Part shown: positions 17,793 to 27,365 of the stretch, one piece after another
How positions within the stretch are numbered: the stretch's first letter is position 1
Layout: each line of letters begins with the position of its first letter
From: Sporolactobacillus mangiferae
GTDB taxonomy: Bacteria; Bacillota; Bacilli; Bacillales; Sporolactobacillaceae
Length of the DNA: 64,000 nucleotides
Assembly: GCF_023336505.1 (NCBI RefSeq)
Contig: NZ_JAMAST010000003.1
Coordinates: forward strand, 280,588 to 344,587
Reading direction: 5' to 3'
Notes under the pieces: model-generated
Told to the model about the DNA's origin: nothing
The model's input: only the letters and a program-made list of their open reading frames with translations
Databases searched by the model: none
Made by a program: the position numbers and the translations under genes

Positions 17793-18692
17793 ATGCAACC
17801 GATCATTCCATACTACGGATCTGTGACAAAGTGTGAAGAAGTGCCTATCACCTTTCCGCCTCAGCACCAGAATCGTCAGCCCGGTCTGGAATACATGATG
17901 AATCCGCTGCCCATTTATGATAATCCCAATTACATCGGCACCGGAAAGCTAAAGCATAAAACCGCAATCATTACCGGCGGTGACAGCGGCATCGGACGCG
18001 CGATTGCCGTTGCATTTGCAAAAGAAGGCGCCAATTCGGTCCTTGTCTATCTGAATGAAGAACAAGACGCGCGTGCAACAAAGGAAGCTGTAGAAAAGCT
18101 GGGACGAAAAAGCCTTCTTCTTCCGATCGACCTTCGAGAAAAGAAGGCAGCCGAACAGATTATTGCCCAGACTCTGAAGGCCTTCGGCAGTATCAATATC
18201 TTAGTCAATAACGCCGGTGTCCAGTTCCCCCAGCCATCGATTGAAAAAATTACCGATCAGCAGCTGGAGACTACCTTTGATGTTAATATTCAATCTTTTT
18301 TCCGCCTTACACGTGCAGTTGTTCCTTATCTCAGGAGCGGCGACAGTATCATCAACACAACGTCGGTACAGGCGTACGCAGGAAGCGGTCAGTTAATTGA
18401 TTATGCTTCAACCAAAGGGGCGATCGTCAGCTTCACGCGCGCACTTGCTCATAATCTGGCTGGAAAAGGAATACGTGTGAACGCGATTGCACCCGGGCCA
18501 ATCTGGACACCGCTTCAACCTGCGTCATGGTCGGCGGAAACAGTAAAAACATTGGGTGCAAACACACCTATGAAACGTTCGGGGCAGCCCTATGAACTGG
18601 CACCGGCTTACGTCCTGCTTGCCTCTGAAGATGGTTCTTATATTACCGGCCAGACCATTCATGTTAATGGCGGGCAGACAATGACTTCCTGA
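17793..18692 (+). CDS. SDR-family oxidoreductase (general-stress type)
   Basis: NAD(P)-dependent short-chain dehydrogenase/reductase. A roughly 50-residue N-terminal extension is typical of the YhdF/YhxC/GS39 subgroup. Then come the cofactor motif TGGDSGIGRA, NNAG, catalytic Ser in NTTSVQAY, YASTKG (Tyr and Lys) and the C-terminal PGPIWTPLQP. About 299 residues. Two in-frame ATGs (17790, 17793) follow AAAGGAG; the second has the better 7-base spacing. Substrate unknown; relatives are stress-induced. Confidence 0.88.
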   Translation: MQPIIPYYGSVTKCEEVPITFPPQHQNRQPGLEYMMNPLPIYDNPNYIGTGKLKHKTAIITGGDSGIGRAIAVAFAKEGANSVLVYLNEEQDARATKEAVEKLGRKSLLLPIDLREKKAAEQIIAQTLKAFGSINILVNNAGVQFPQPSIEKITDQQLETTFDVNIQSFFRLTRAVVPYLRSGDSIINTTSVQAYAGSGQLIDYASTKGAIVSFTRALAHNLAGKGIRVNAIAPGPIWTPLQPASWSAETVKTLGANTPMKRSGQPYELAPAYVLLASEDGSYITGQTIHVNGGQTMTS

Positions 18693-18717
18693 TGCGTCGC
18701 GAAAGCACCCTCCGATT

Positions 18718-18806
18718 AGAAAACCTGGCTTCGCCAAGCTTCTGGCGAAGCCAAGGCCGCCGTCGCGCTTATACTATTTTCCTTAAAATTTATATGCTTT
18801 CTTATA
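18718..18806 (+). repeat. R1 intergenic repeat, full copy
   Basis: cctggcttcgccaagcttctggcgaagccaagg left half and gcgcttatactattttccttaaaattt... right half. Confidence 0.82.
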
Positions 18807-18811
18807 GCTTG

Positions 18812-18858
18812 AAAAGGCTGTCTCACTCATTACAGCGGTGAGGAGGCCTTTTTAGCTA
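18812..18858 (+). terminator. Terminator of the SDR gene
   Basis: AAGGC..CTCAC pairs with GTGAG..GGCCTT, followed by TTT, between convergent genes. Confidence 0.7.
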
Positions 18859-18903
18859 TGATGCAGGACCCTTCGACAGGATCCGGGTGTTAAATTCCAG
18901 CCA

Positions 18904-20088
18904 TCATCGATAGTCTTTAACCAGTTTCTCAAAAGCAGTCAGTGAGCGCTCTACTTTCTCAGTTGGAATGCAGTATGCCATGCGGAAATAACCCGGACAG
19001 CCGAAACTGTCAGCTGGCACGAGAATCAAGTCATATTTCAGTGCATGCCTGCAGAAAGCAACTGCGTCTTCCTCAAGTGCTTTTGGGAAAATATAAAAAG
19101 TGCCGCCGGGTCTGACACAGGAAAAGCCAAGCCTGGTCAGCCCGTCGTAAAGAATGTTCATGTTGGTCTCATACACTGACAGATCGGCAGTCATGTCAAT
19201 CACTTCAGCAACGGCCAGCTGAATAATCGACGGCGGGCAGTTGTGACCGATACCCCGCGAGATTTGTCCGCACATGGATATAATCAGCGCCGCATCTGGA
19301 TTATTCGGATTGGCGGCAACGTAACCGATACGTTCACCCGGCAGCGACAATGATTTACTGAACGAATAGCAGGTTATTGTATGTGTATAGTACTTCGCGA
19401 TATAAGGAGCTTCCACATGATCATAAACAATTTCCCGGTAAGGCTCATCGGAAATGATGTAAATATCGTGACCGTATTCCTGTTCTTTCCGTACCAGAAA
19501 GTCGGCAAGCCTTTTTACCGTTTCGGATGAGTAAACGGCACCCGAAGGATTATTCGGTGTATTGACCAGCACTGCCTGCACCCTTGGCGAGAACATTGCT
19601 TCAAATGCCTCAAAATTGATCTGCAAAGTTTCTGTATTCGGCGGGACCACTTTCAATTGGGCGCCAAGTCCATGCACATAAGGCGTATATTCCGGAAAAA
19701 AAGGGGCGAAAGTAATGACTTCATCACCCGCTGTGACCACCGCGCGCAGTGCATGTGCAAGTGCACCGGCAGCGCCCGATGTCATAAAAATATGTTCTTT
19801 CTTATAGTTAAGTCCAAACCTTCTTGAAAGCGAAGCAGCTACCTTCTCGCGGACCGAAGTAATGCCCAGACTTGGGCTGTATCCATGAACAGCCATGGTG
19901 TCCCTGCTTGCAGCCAGTTCCTCAAGTTTATCGGTAAAAGCCTGAGGTACAGGCACCGAAGGGTTGCCAAGACTGTAATCAAAAACATTCTCATAGCCAA
20001 TTTGTTTTGCACGTTCCGCTGCATATTCGGACAGTTCCCGAATGACCGATTTTTGACCAAGCATTTGCTTGAATTCTTCAGCAATCAC
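18904..20088 (-). CDS. Class I/II pyridoxal-phosphate aminotransferase
   Basis: PLP fold-type I aminotransferase of 394 residues, AspC/PatA-like. N-terminal SLGNPSVPVP, the PLP-ring aromatic segment FFPEYTPYV, NTPNNPSGAVY, SDEPYREIVY, and the PLP lysine in SFSKSLSLPGERIGY at about residue 240; the carboxylate-binding Arg lies in FRMAY. The amino acid substrate is not determinable. It stands alone; a roughly 345-base region separates it from the divergent amidohydrolase. Confidence 0.9.
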   Translation of the reverse strand: MIAEEFKQMLGQKSVIRELSEYAAERAKQIGYENVFDYSLGNPSVPVPQAFTDKLEELAASRDTMAVHGYSPSLGITSVREKVAASLSRRFGLNYKKEHIFMTSGAAGALAHALRAVVTAGDEVITFAPFFPEYTPYVHGLGAQLKVVPPNTETLQINFEAFEAMFSPRVQAVLVNTPNNPSGAVYSSETVKRLADFLVRKEQEYGHDIYIISDEPYREIVYDHVEAPYIAKYYTHTITCYSFSKSLSLPGERIGYVAANPNNPDAALIISMCGQISRGIGHNCPPSIIQLAVAEVIDMTADLSVYETNMNILYDGLTRLGFSCVRPGGTFYIFPKALEEDAVAFCRHALKYDLILVPADSFGCPGYFRMAYCIPTEKVERSLTAFEKLVKDYR

Positions 20089-20434
20089 TATAAAATCCCT
20101 CGCTTTGATATACTGTCATTAAAGTATAAAATAAGTGGCAGACTGGTTTGCGGGTTTGCTGCTCAAGCGACCGCCCTTAACCCACCTTTTGTCTTTGCAC
20201 AGCTCCGAAGGGCGCGCAGACAACATAATACTGCCATTATACCGATCTTGTTCCCTGATTTCTATCCATTTTTAATCACGGGTATACAGACAGGCAACTT
20301 TTCTTATTTTGATGACCTGCTTTGTTTTCAGAATAAATCAACGATCACCGGCAATGTTTAACGACCTTCTTGTCACATGATCGGAATTGCGGGCTATGCC
20401 CCGCTCATTTTTAATAAAAAGTGAGATGATACAC
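20089..20434. other. Divergent intergenic region, nothing recognised
   Basis: Lies between two divergent genes and must hold promoters in both directions. No convincing -35/-10 pair, operator palindrome, RNA structure or coding signal was identified. Confidence 0.5.
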
Positions 20435-22033
20435 ATGAAACTTTGGACAAACGGAACTTTTTACACGATGAAAAAATCAGGTCAGGTCGCCCGCAGCGTC
20501 CTTACTGATCACGGGCAAATTATTGCTGTGGGCCGAGCCGCTGACACGGCTGCCCAAAAACTGCATGCAGAGACCGTGGACCTTCAGGGAAACGTTGTCT
20601 TTCCGGGTTTTGTCGACAGCCATATGCATCTGCTCTGGTACGGCCAGGCATTGGATCGGCTGAATCTGTCTTCCTTTACAACAAAAGCCGCCTGTCTGGA
20701 GGCAATCCGTCAGCGCGCGGCGATTTTAAAAGATGGCGAATGGCTGTTTGTCGAAGGTTATGATGACAACAGCCTAACCGGCAGTCCTGGATTGCTGACG
20801 CGCCATGATCTGGATCCAATCAGTAACACACACCCTATTCTCGTTCGCAGGATCGACTACCATACGGTCAGCGTCAACACGCCGTTCATGCATAAAATCG
20901 GGCTGAAGCGGCATCAGATTTTCAGTGGCGGCGGCATGATCGATCTCGATGTTGACGGATGGCCTACCGGCGTATTGCGCGATGAAGCATCGATGCTTGC
21001 AATCGAACGTTTCCCAACTGAAGACACAAAAGAACTGGAGCGGCTTCTGCAAATCGCTGTCAGGGATTTATGGAAAAAAGGAATCACAGGTGCTCATTCG
21101 GAAGATCTGCACTACTTCAACGGCTTTTCCGGAACCGTTCAGGCCTTCCGCAATGTCCTTTCCGCCAAATTTCCTTTTCGTGCACATCTGCTCATTCACC
21201 ATCGGGAACTCGGTGCCTATTTGCACGCTCCGGAATCAATCAAGGACCCCACCGCTTTTGTGTCGCTTGGTGCAATGAAAATTTTTTACGATGGGACCGT
21301 GGGCTCCCGCACCGCTTTCATGACACATCCGTATGCGGGGGAGCCGGACAATTACGGACTGCGTTTCCATTCCGAAGAAGAATTTGAAGCGCTCGTCCGG
21401 CAGGCGCGCTGGGCACACCTGCCCATCGCTGTACATATTATCGGGGACCGTGCTTTTGAGGAGGTCATCCGCGTACTCCGGGCATATCCGCCGCTGCCCG
21501 GACAAAAAGACCGCATGATCCACACACCGTGGCTTCGTCCACGTATGCTGGAAGAAGCAGCAGGCCTGCCGCTCATTTTCGATATCCAGCCACAATTCAT
21601 GAGCAGTGATCTACCCTGGGCACTGGATGTTCTCGGTCCGAACAGACCGCCGCTTTCATTCGCCTGGAAAACAATCCAGAACTGCGGGTTTAGAACTTCC
21701 GGCGGCAGCGACGCACCCATTGAAGTGCCGAATCCGTTTCTCAGCATTCATGCAGCTGTAACACGTACATGTGACGCAGATCCGGACGGGAAACACTACT
21801 TTTCTGAAGAAGCTTTGAGTGTCTTTGACGCCATTGCGCTTTATACAAAAGGAAGTGCCGCGGCATGCGGAGCCGATGAACGATTTGGTACGATCGAACC
21901 CGGGAGAGCGGCCGATTTCACCATGACCGATCAGAATCCGTTCCTTGTCCCTCACGCTTATCTGCGCAACCTCTCAGTAACAAAGACTGTTGTCAATGAA
22001 CAGATTGTTTTTGATCGGGCAGCACAGAGCTGA
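20435..22033 (+). CDS. Amidohydrolase family 3 protein (YtcJ-like)
   Basis: Metal-dependent hydrolase of about 532 residues with the composite beta-sandwich plus barrel of the amidohydrolase superfamily. Metal-binding HMH in FPGFVDSHMHLLW (about residue 65), barrel histidines in AVHIIGDRAFEE and IHTPWLRP, and the terminal metal Asp in SGGSDAPIE. The C-terminal IEPGRAADFTMTDQNP closes the small domain. The longer frame from 20387 is rejected because the conserved N-terminus starts at the ATG at 20435; the ribosome-binding site (GTGAG) is weak. Relatives include N-substituted formamide deformylases; substrate unknown. Confidence 0.87.
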   Translation: MKLWTNGTFYTMKKSGQVARSVLTDHGQIIAVGRAADTAAQKLHAETVDLQGNVVFPGFVDSHMHLLWYGQALDRLNLSSFTTKAACLEAIRQRAAILKDGEWLFVEGYDDNSLTGSPGLLTRHDLDPISNTHPILVRRIDYHTVSVNTPFMHKIGLKRHQIFSGGGMIDLDVDGWPTGVLRDEASMLAIERFPTEDTKELERLLQIAVRDLWKKGITGAHSEDLHYFNGFSGTVQAFRNVLSAKFPFRAHLLIHHRELGAYLHAPESIKDPTAFVSLGAMKIFYDGTVGSRTAFMTHPYAGEPDNYGLRFHSEEEFEALVRQARWAHLPIAVHIIGDRAFEEVIRVLRAYPPLPGQKDRMIHTPWLRPRMLEEAAGLPLIFDIQPQFMSSDLPWALDVLGPNRPPLSFAWKTIQNCGFRTSGGSDAPIEVPNPFLSIHAAVTRTCDADPDGKHYFSEEALSVFDAIALYTKGSAAACGADERFGTIEPGRAADFTMTDQNPFLVPHAYLRNLSVTKTVVNEQIVFDRAAQS

Positions 22034-22069
22034 TAAATTTTTTAAGGCTATGTTTCACACGTGCTGCAT

Positions 22070-22573
22070 TTATAAATAACGCTTCATTTGTGACCATTCC
22101 TGAATTTTTTCTGCCTGTGTTTTTGGATAGCGGGATGGTGTCGGGCTGGTTGACGGCATTTTAATTAAGGCAACATTCGGTGGCACTGATGACTTAAAAT
22201 AGCGCTGAAACACAGCGAACGCCTTGCTTCCATTAAAGGCAATGGCCCGGATACTCGGATATGCAGCAAGCAGCCCGGGAATATCGTTTGCCCGCTCGTC
22301 ACGGATCGCCGAGTCCAGGCTGCCTTTGCGCGTGCAGCAATGTACGGAATCCCACAAGGCAATTCGGTGCTTCTTCAGAAATTCAATTTTTTGATCGTAT
22401 GCCGGATCGGTAGGTTGATCAAAAAGAGCGTATATGATCCGCCAGAACTGATTGCGCGGATTCGCATAATACTGCTGCTTCGCCAGGGATTCCTGCCCGG
22501 GCATCGATCCCAGAATCAAGACACGTGCATTGCTCCCAATGACTTTCGGCATGGAAAAGATGAATTCAGTCAT
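22070..22573 (-). CDS. DNA-deoxyinosine (hypoxanthine) glycosylase
   Basis: Base-excision-repair enzyme of the uracil-DNA glycosylase superfamily (HDG group) that removes hypoxanthine formed by adenine deamination. Motif I is LILGSMPGQESLAKQQYYAN near residue 18, followed by NPRNQFWRI; the C-terminal motif is MPSTSPTPSRY. 167 residues. The frame is open upstream to 22705, but GGGAGG sits just before the ATG at 22573. It follows yhbF by 31 bases and looks like the last gene of that operon. Confidence 0.85.
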   Translation of the reverse strand: MTEFIFSMPKVIGSNARVLILGSMPGQESLAKQQYYANPRNQFWRIIYALFDQPTDPAYDQKIEFLKKHRIALWDSVHCCTRKGSLDSAIRDERANDIPGLLAAYPSIRAIAFNGSKAFAVFQRYFKSSVPPNVALIKMPSTSPTPSRYPKTQAEKIQEWSQMKRYL

Positions 22574-22604
22574 TCGTCTTCCTCCCTCACAGTGCATCTT
22601 CCAC

Positions 22605-23333
22605 TTACTCTTTAACGGCGGACTGAACCTCCGCCTTTTCATCTTTTGCATACTCATTTTTATAGGCGACACGCCCAATTGAACAGCCAGGCCCGATCCG
22701 GACACGATTGCCTCTGATTACTTTCGCTTCCGTATCTTCAAGATACAGATCATCGCCCTCAATCGTATCGACAATCAGCTTCTTTCCAAACACTTTAAAA
22801 AGTTTGCCAAACAGCTCGGACGACAGGCGACGATGCACCGTCAATGTCCCGCAGCCGATTTCCCCGATACGCGAAGCAAAACCGGCAAGCGTCATGTCGA
22901 TATGTTCCGCACTGCACAGACCACCGACATTCAGCGGACCTTCCGCAACGATTTCTTCGCTCTCCAAATCACCTTCAACTTTCAGAGTTCCGGAAACCCG
23001 TACACTTTCTCCGCGAATTGATGCTGCCGTATGCATTCGGCCGTTCACCTGAATACGCTCTCCAGAAACATTCCCTTCTGCCCTGCATGTTCCATTTACA
23101 TTAATCGATTCAGCAATCACCCGTTTTTCAAATACGGCCGAGCCGCTGACAGCGATAGTTGATCCTTTCACGTCACCGCTGATACGTCCTGATCCATTAA
23201 TACTGATACTGCCGCACATTATATCGCCAATAATTTTGCCGCTTCCGCTGATCTTTACATCTTCATAACACCCGCCCGGAGCACGGCCGGATCCGGATAT
23301 TGTTAAACTTCTCTTTTCTTCAGTCATGCTCAC
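22605..23333 (-). CDS. yhbF: Bactofilin-type polymer-forming protein, YhbF-like
   Basis: Cytoskeletal bactofilin-family protein, 242 residues. It is a right-handed beta-helix of repeated short strands (ISGSGKI.GDI, INGSGRISGDV, VNGRMHTAASI, VSGTLKVEGDL). The C-terminal part TIEGDDLYLEDTEAKVIRGNRVRIGPGC is shared with yhbE. Its start overlaps the yhbE stop by four bases. Gene symbol is from the conserved yhbD-E-F order known in B. subtilis; the cellular role of these proteins is poorly defined, linked to envelope and motility in relatives. Confidence 0.85.
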   Translation of the reverse strand: MSMTEEKRSLTISGSGRAPGGCYEDVKISGSGKIIGDIMCGSISINGSGRISGDVKGSTIAVSGSAVFEKRVIAESINVNGTCRAEGNVSGERIQVNGRMHTAASIRGESVRVSGTLKVEGDLESEEIVAEGPLNVGGLCSAEHIDMTLAGFASRIGEIGCGTLTVHRRLSSELFGKLFKVFGKKLIVDTIEGDDLYLEDTEAKVIRGNRVRIGPGCSIGRVAYKNEYAKDEKAEVQSAVKE

Positions 23334-24073
23334 TCCTCCTCAGAATGAGTGTTCTTCAATTCTGTTCGAATCACTTTTCCGACTTCAAATGTACCGTTTG
23401 TCTTATAAGCGCCTGAATACTCCACACGATCAATTTTGCATCCGTCGCCGATCTCAATGACCGAGCCGCGAACAACGGAAGCCTCGGTATATTCAAGATG
23501 TACGTAGTCACCTTCAATTATCTCGGCCCGAAACCGTTTCACAGGTGCGGCGTTAAACCACGAACGTTTGCGCCTCACGGTTACACGACCGGCGCCAATT
23601 TCTTTGACATAGTTCTCAGCCCGGAACTTAACGGCAATATTGGCTTCATCGCAATTCAGCAATCCAGCAACATAGATGCCGCCGTGCATCTCCAAAGACT
23701 CCAGCGAAACATCACCTGTGGCTTGCAGCGTGCCGCGCACCTTCAGATTGTCTCCAGTGAGGTTTTTTCCGGCAAACAGTTGACCGTATATGGACGACTG
23801 CCGCAGCATGCAATCTCCGCCGATTCTTGTCTCGCCCATAAACCGAGCTTCGCCCGCCGCAAACCGCCCATCGACAGAGACCTCACCCATATTTTTAAAA
23901 TAGTCACAGGACAGGTCTCCTTTGACAACGCATTCACCCATGACTTTGCATGAGTTGGCTTCCAGTGACCCATTAATTGTGCATTCACCCATAATACGTA
24001 CTTTGTCGAATGCTCCGCCTCCCGAGTGCGATTCACCCATGACTCTGAAATCACTTTTACGTTCCTGGCTCAT
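23330..24073 (-). CDS. yhbE: Bactofilin-type polymer-forming protein, YhbE-like
   Basis: Paralogue of the neighbour, 247 residues. The repeat unit carries a striking MGE signature (RVMGESHS, RIMGECTING, KVMGECVVKGD, NMGEVSVDG, FMGETRIGGD), one per beta-helix turn. The C-terminal block EIIEGDYVHLEYTEASVVRGSVIEIGDGC aligns with yhbF. ATGA overlaps at both ends show tight translational coupling with yhbD and yhbF, consistent with co-polymerisation. Confidence 0.87.
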   Translation of the reverse strand: MSQERKSDFRVMGESHSGGGAFDKVRIMGECTINGSLEANSCKVMGECVVKGDLSCDYFKNMGEVSVDGRFAAGEARFMGETRIGGDCMLRQSSIYGQLFAGKNLTGDNLKVRGTLQATGDVSLESLEMHGGIYVAGLLNCDEANIAVKFRAENYVKEIGAGRVTVRRKRSWFNAAPVKRFRAEIIEGDYVHLEYTEASVVRGSVIEIGDGCKIDRVEYSGAYKTNGTFEVGKVIRTELKNTHSEEE

Positions 24074-24741
24074 TTTCGCAAATCCTCCCTGTTTTTATCC
24101 GACGGATCCGTCCGCTCAATGACCGCTTTAAGTCTTTCCATATGTGCGGAAATCCGTTGTTTTCCGATCAGCTTCGCATGCTCGTCCAAGTACACTGCAA
24201 CGTCCTCTTCAGTAATGAACACGATGGATACACCCATTTTGCGGACAAAATAGAGGCAACCATTTTTATCATAAATTTTGGAGCTGTTTTTTTTCAGTAC
24301 ATCTAGTAAATCCTGTGCCTCGAAACGATTCATCTGCCCGCTTTTCAGCATTTGATCCAGAATGGACAAGGTAAGCAGATCATCAAATCGGAATTCGTTC
24401 ACTTTTGCTGCCAGTTCCTTGAAAATAATCAGTGTTGCTTCCGAAACAATGTTCTGATCAAGCAATTCCTGTTCGGTTAATACAATTTTAGTTACTGCCC
24501 GGGGGGAGAACTTTTCCGCCAGTTCATCCAGCGAGAGATTATCTTTCATCTCAGAAATCGCCTGTACACGTTTTAATATTTTTTCTTTTGGGAAAAACGT
24601 TTCCTGCCCCGTAAATGTAGCTTTTCGGATAAACCAGGATTCCGGTATAAGCTGTTTTCGCTTCCAGCGATACAGCTGTCCGTAAGAAATTCCAGTGCGT
24701 TCGAGAAGCTCCTTCTTCGTAATCAGTTCTTCATCACGCAC
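24070..24741 (-). CDS. yhbD: YhbD-like protein (DUF4004), MerR-like N-terminus
   Basis: About 223 residues. The N-terminal LITKKELLERTGISYGQLYRWKRKQLIPESW forms a MerR-type winged-helix DNA-binding region. The rest (LSLDELAEKFSP..., FRFDDLLTLSILDQML...) is helical and specific to this family. Start taken as GTG at 24741 with AGGGGG upstream; an ATG at 24759 is possible. First gene of the yhbD-E-F-glycosylase operon, so it may be its regulator; this is inference. Confidence 0.82.
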   Translation of the reverse strand: MRDEELITKKELLERTGISYGQLYRWKRKQLIPESWFIRKATFTGQETFFPKEKILKRVQAISEMKDNLSLDELAEKFSPRAVTKIVLTEQELLDQNIVSEATLIIFKELAAKVNEFRFDDLLTLSILDQMLKSGQMNRFEAQDLLDVLKKNSSKIYDKNGCLYFVRKMGVSIVFITEEDVAVYLDEHAKLIGKQRISAHMERLKAVIERTDPSDKNREDLRK

Positions 24742-25009
24742 AAGCAGCCCCCCTATCATGATAAAACGAATATAACATAACATTGTTACGTTTTCAAACG
24801 ATGTATCTCAAAGATAAAAGCCTCACACCAGATTCATTGCTGACCACTACTAAGGATTTTTAAAATTTGGTATCCTTTCCAAACTTGTAAACTCCGTGAC
24901 AACTCTCTTTTGCAGAGAGTATTTAAGCTATAATACTAGTAAAAGATGGAATTGTATCCATATATTATATTTAATTATTTTTCCAGCACGCATTGAGGGG
25001 GATTCGACA

Positions 25010-25984
25010 TTGAAAGCAAAGCCAAAACTTGAAGACGTTGCAAAAGCCGCTGGCGTCTCACCAACAACAGTCTCACGCGTGTTAAATAACCGTGGTGCCA
25101 TCAGTGATAAAACAAGAAAGCGTGTCCATGATGCCGTTCAAAGGCTGAATTATCATCCTAATGAAATTGCACGTTCGTTATTCGTCAGCAAAACTCATCT
25201 CATTGGCATCATCTTTCCGTCAACCAGCCAGCCATTTTTTGGTGAAATGATTGCCCAAATTGAAAATTTATTATTCGAGAAAAACTATAAGGTGCTGATC
25301 TGCAATACGATGGATCAGGCAGACAAAGAAAAAAACTATCTGAATATGCTGCTTGCCAGCCAGGTAGACGGAGTGATTATCGGTACGCATAGTCTCGGTA
25401 TTGATGCTTATCTGCAGGCCCAATTGCCAGTCATCGCCATCGATCGTGACGCCACCGGAACCGTCACCGTTGTCAGAAGTGATCATTATCAGGGAGGCAG
25501 AATGGCAACGGAGGAACTGCTTCGTCAAGGGCGGACCCGAATTGTTCATGTCAATGGCATGCATACGCGCAGATCACTTTCCTGCAGTCAGCAGCAGAAA
25601 GGCTATGAAGATGCGATGGAGGCGCACGGACTTCCCTGCAAAACTTATAACATTGAGTCGTCACTTGATATACGTGCCAAAAAACAGCTGCTCAAAACAA
25701 TGATTGCCAGCCATCTGAATCTTGAGGGGATTTTTCTCAGTGACGACATCACTGCGGCCATCGCACTGAGCATCATTCGAAAGATGGACCGGGATATTGC
25801 CGTCGTCGGTTACGATGGCACGACTACGGTGACCACCTGTCTTCCTGAACTGACAACCATTGTTCAGCCGATTCGCGCGATGGCTAAATTAACCGTTGAC
25901 CTTCTTTTAAAAGAAATCAGCAACGAATTCAGCGGCATAAAGAGAAACTACGTTTTGCCAGTCACACTAAAAAAGGGAGAATAG
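25010..25984 (+). CDS. LacI-family transcriptional regulator
   Basis: Sugar-responsive repressor of 324 residues. N-terminal helix-turn-helix KLEDVAKAAGVSPTTVSRVLNN and hinge NEIARSLFVSKTHLIGIIFP; the periplasmic-binding-protein-like domain follows. A long open frame starts at 24896, but TTG 25010 with AGGGGG 8 bases upstream begins right before the DNA-binding domain. No sugar genes adjoin it, so its regulon must be elsewhere and its effector is unknown. Confidence 0.87.
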   Translation: MKAKPKLEDVAKAAGVSPTTVSRVLNNRGAISDKTRKRVHDAVQRLNYHPNEIARSLFVSKTHLIGIIFPSTSQPFFGEMIAQIENLLFEKNYKVLICNTMDQADKEKNYLNMLLASQVDGVIIGTHSLGIDAYLQAQLPVIAIDRDATGTVTVVRSDHYQGGRMATEELLRQGRTRIVHVNGMHTRRSLSCSQQQKGYEDAMEAHGLPCKTYNIESSLDIRAKKQLLKTMIASHLNLEGIFLSDDITAAIALSIIRKMDRDIAVVGYDGTTTVTTCLPELTTIVQPIRAMAKLTVDLLLKEISNEFSGIKRNYVLPVTLKKGE

Positions 25985-26044
25985 ACAGAAAAATGATTCA
26001 GTTGACTGATGTGCTGCATCATCAACGATTGTTAGCCACCGTTT

Positions 26045-26134
26045 GTTAACCTTTGCCAAGCCACTGACAAAGGCAAAGACGCCGCCGCACTTATACGATA
26101 ATCCGCTGAATTTTAAACTTCCTTATAGTATAAA
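26045..26134 (+). repeat. R1 intergenic repeat, full copy
   Basis: aacctttgccaagccactgacaaaggcaaag left hairpin and cttatacgataatccgctgaattttaaacttccttatagtat right half. Confidence 0.85.
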
Positions 26135-26136
26135 AT

Positions 26137-26165
26137 GAAAAGCATCCGCTCGGGATGCTTTTTTT
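26137..26165. terminator. Bidirectional terminator between lacI-type gene and beta-helix gene
   Basis: AAAGCATCC-GCTC-GGGATGCTTT with seven T on the plus strand and an imperfect T tract on the minus strand. Confidence 0.85.
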
Positions 26166-26173
26166 CTTCTCTG

Positions 26174-26986
26174 TTAAGGTTTCAGTTTCAGTTTCTTATT
26201 CGGTGTAAGAGTAAGTTCTTTTCCGCCCATCGATACCCGTGTTTCTTTCGGTATGAATCCATGAACACGGGTCAGCGGGAACACCCATGTGTATGGGCCA
26301 ATACAGGTTCCAGGGAGCGTCGCGGAATTAGCGCCGATTCTGCTGTAATCGCCGAGGACGCACCCGAAGAAATCCGTTTGAAAAGGAGTGTAGACGCCGT
26401 CCACTTTAACTCCGATAATTCCCTGATCGAAACGCCGATTCGCAATAATGGTCCCCGAACCGACTCGCGCACCCTGACCGATAACTGAATCACCGGCAAA
26501 CGTAAAACTCTGCACCTTCGCTCCGTTACCGATAATGGCATGCTTGACTTCGCATCCGTGCCCGATCACGCAGTGATTGCCAATAATCGTATACGGACGG
26601 ATCAGCGCACCGGACTGAATGGTGACGTTCTCACCAATAATGACAGGGCCTTCAATGGTGACTTGTGAATGAATGACCGTACCCTTGCCGATTGAATAAT
26701 TGCCATGCAGATAGCTGCCTTCAGCAAGCTGTCCTTCATTTTGTTTCAGGTTTTTCTTTTCCACACGCTCCTTGACGATCTCCGTCGCTTTTTTCAATGA
26801 TTCCCATGGATACTCAACGTCCTGGAAGACTTCAGGTACGTAAAAAGTGTCCCTATTTTCAAAGAAATAGTCCAGTCTCAGTTGCTCCCCACTCAAATTA
26901 AAAACCTCCAGTGCTGATGTTAAAACGCTATAGCGATGCAAGGGCATCGATCGTTTGGCTATGCAAAGCCGATTATTCTTTTCCAT
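26174..26986 (-). CDS. Left-handed beta-helix (hexapeptide repeat) protein
   Basis: About 270 residues. Residues from about 90 on are many hexapeptide turns (GNYSIGKGTVIHSQVTIEG, IIGENVTIQSGALIRPYTIIGNHCVIGHGCEV, ...), as in acyltransferases and the C-terminal half of sugar-nucleotide pyrophosphorylases. The N-terminal 85 residues are unlike a nucleotidyltransferase and were not recognised. Start is uncertain: ATG 26986 or GTG 27028, neither with a strong ribosome-binding site. Probable role is acyl transfer to a nucleotide sugar, but substrate and even activity are unproven. Confidence 0.65.
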   Translation of the reverse strand: MEKNNRLCIAKRSMPLHRYSVLTSALEVFNLSGEQLRLDYFFENRDTFYVPEVFQDVEYPWESLKKATEIVKERVEKKNLKQNEGQLAEGSYLHGNYSIGKGTVIHSQVTIEGPVIIGENVTIQSGALIRPYTIIGNHCVIGHGCEVKHAIIGNGAKVQSFTFAGDSVIGQGARVGSGTIIANRRFDQGIIGVKVDGVYTPFQTDFFGCVLGDYSRIGANSATLPGTCIGPYTWVFPLTRVHGFIPKETRVSMGGKELTLTPNKKLKLKP

Positions 26987-27082
26987 TATATCCGCAATCA
27001 CCAAGTTTTTGTAGCGGAGATCGATCACACTCGATGATCGAGGGCTGCAGAATATCCTGTTGTATCGACGGGATATAGATCC

Positions 27083-27165
27083 ATGCAGCTGCTCGCTGGC
27101 ATCATCAGCGCGTCTCCGCTTTGATGCTTAGCGGATCCATTGTTTGATTACTTACAGGGCAACAT
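27083..27165. repeat. R2 intergenic repeat, partial copy
   Basis: gcagctgctcgctggcatcatcagcgcgtctccgctttgatgcttagcggatccattgtttgatt; tail matches the copy at 13373. The rest of the 378-base gap before xfp shows no clear promoter or operator. Confidence 0.55.
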
Positions 27166-27365
27166 TTTAAACTTTCTTTACCGCTTAAAAAGGGGTCTGC
27201 ATCCCGAATCGCGAATTCATATAAGATATCACGCCATTTCAAATGATCTAGGCTGCTTCAATGTGCGCTTGGCGTCATCTTTTCCCGATCGAGACTTATT
27301 TTTTCCTTCATACTGACGAACACTATACTATGGACATCACGATGCTGAAAGGAGCTGCAGTATAT

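Noticed and set aside
27301..27329. xfp promoter
   Set aside because: TATACT (27324-27329) is a fair -10, but no -35 at proper spacing was found.
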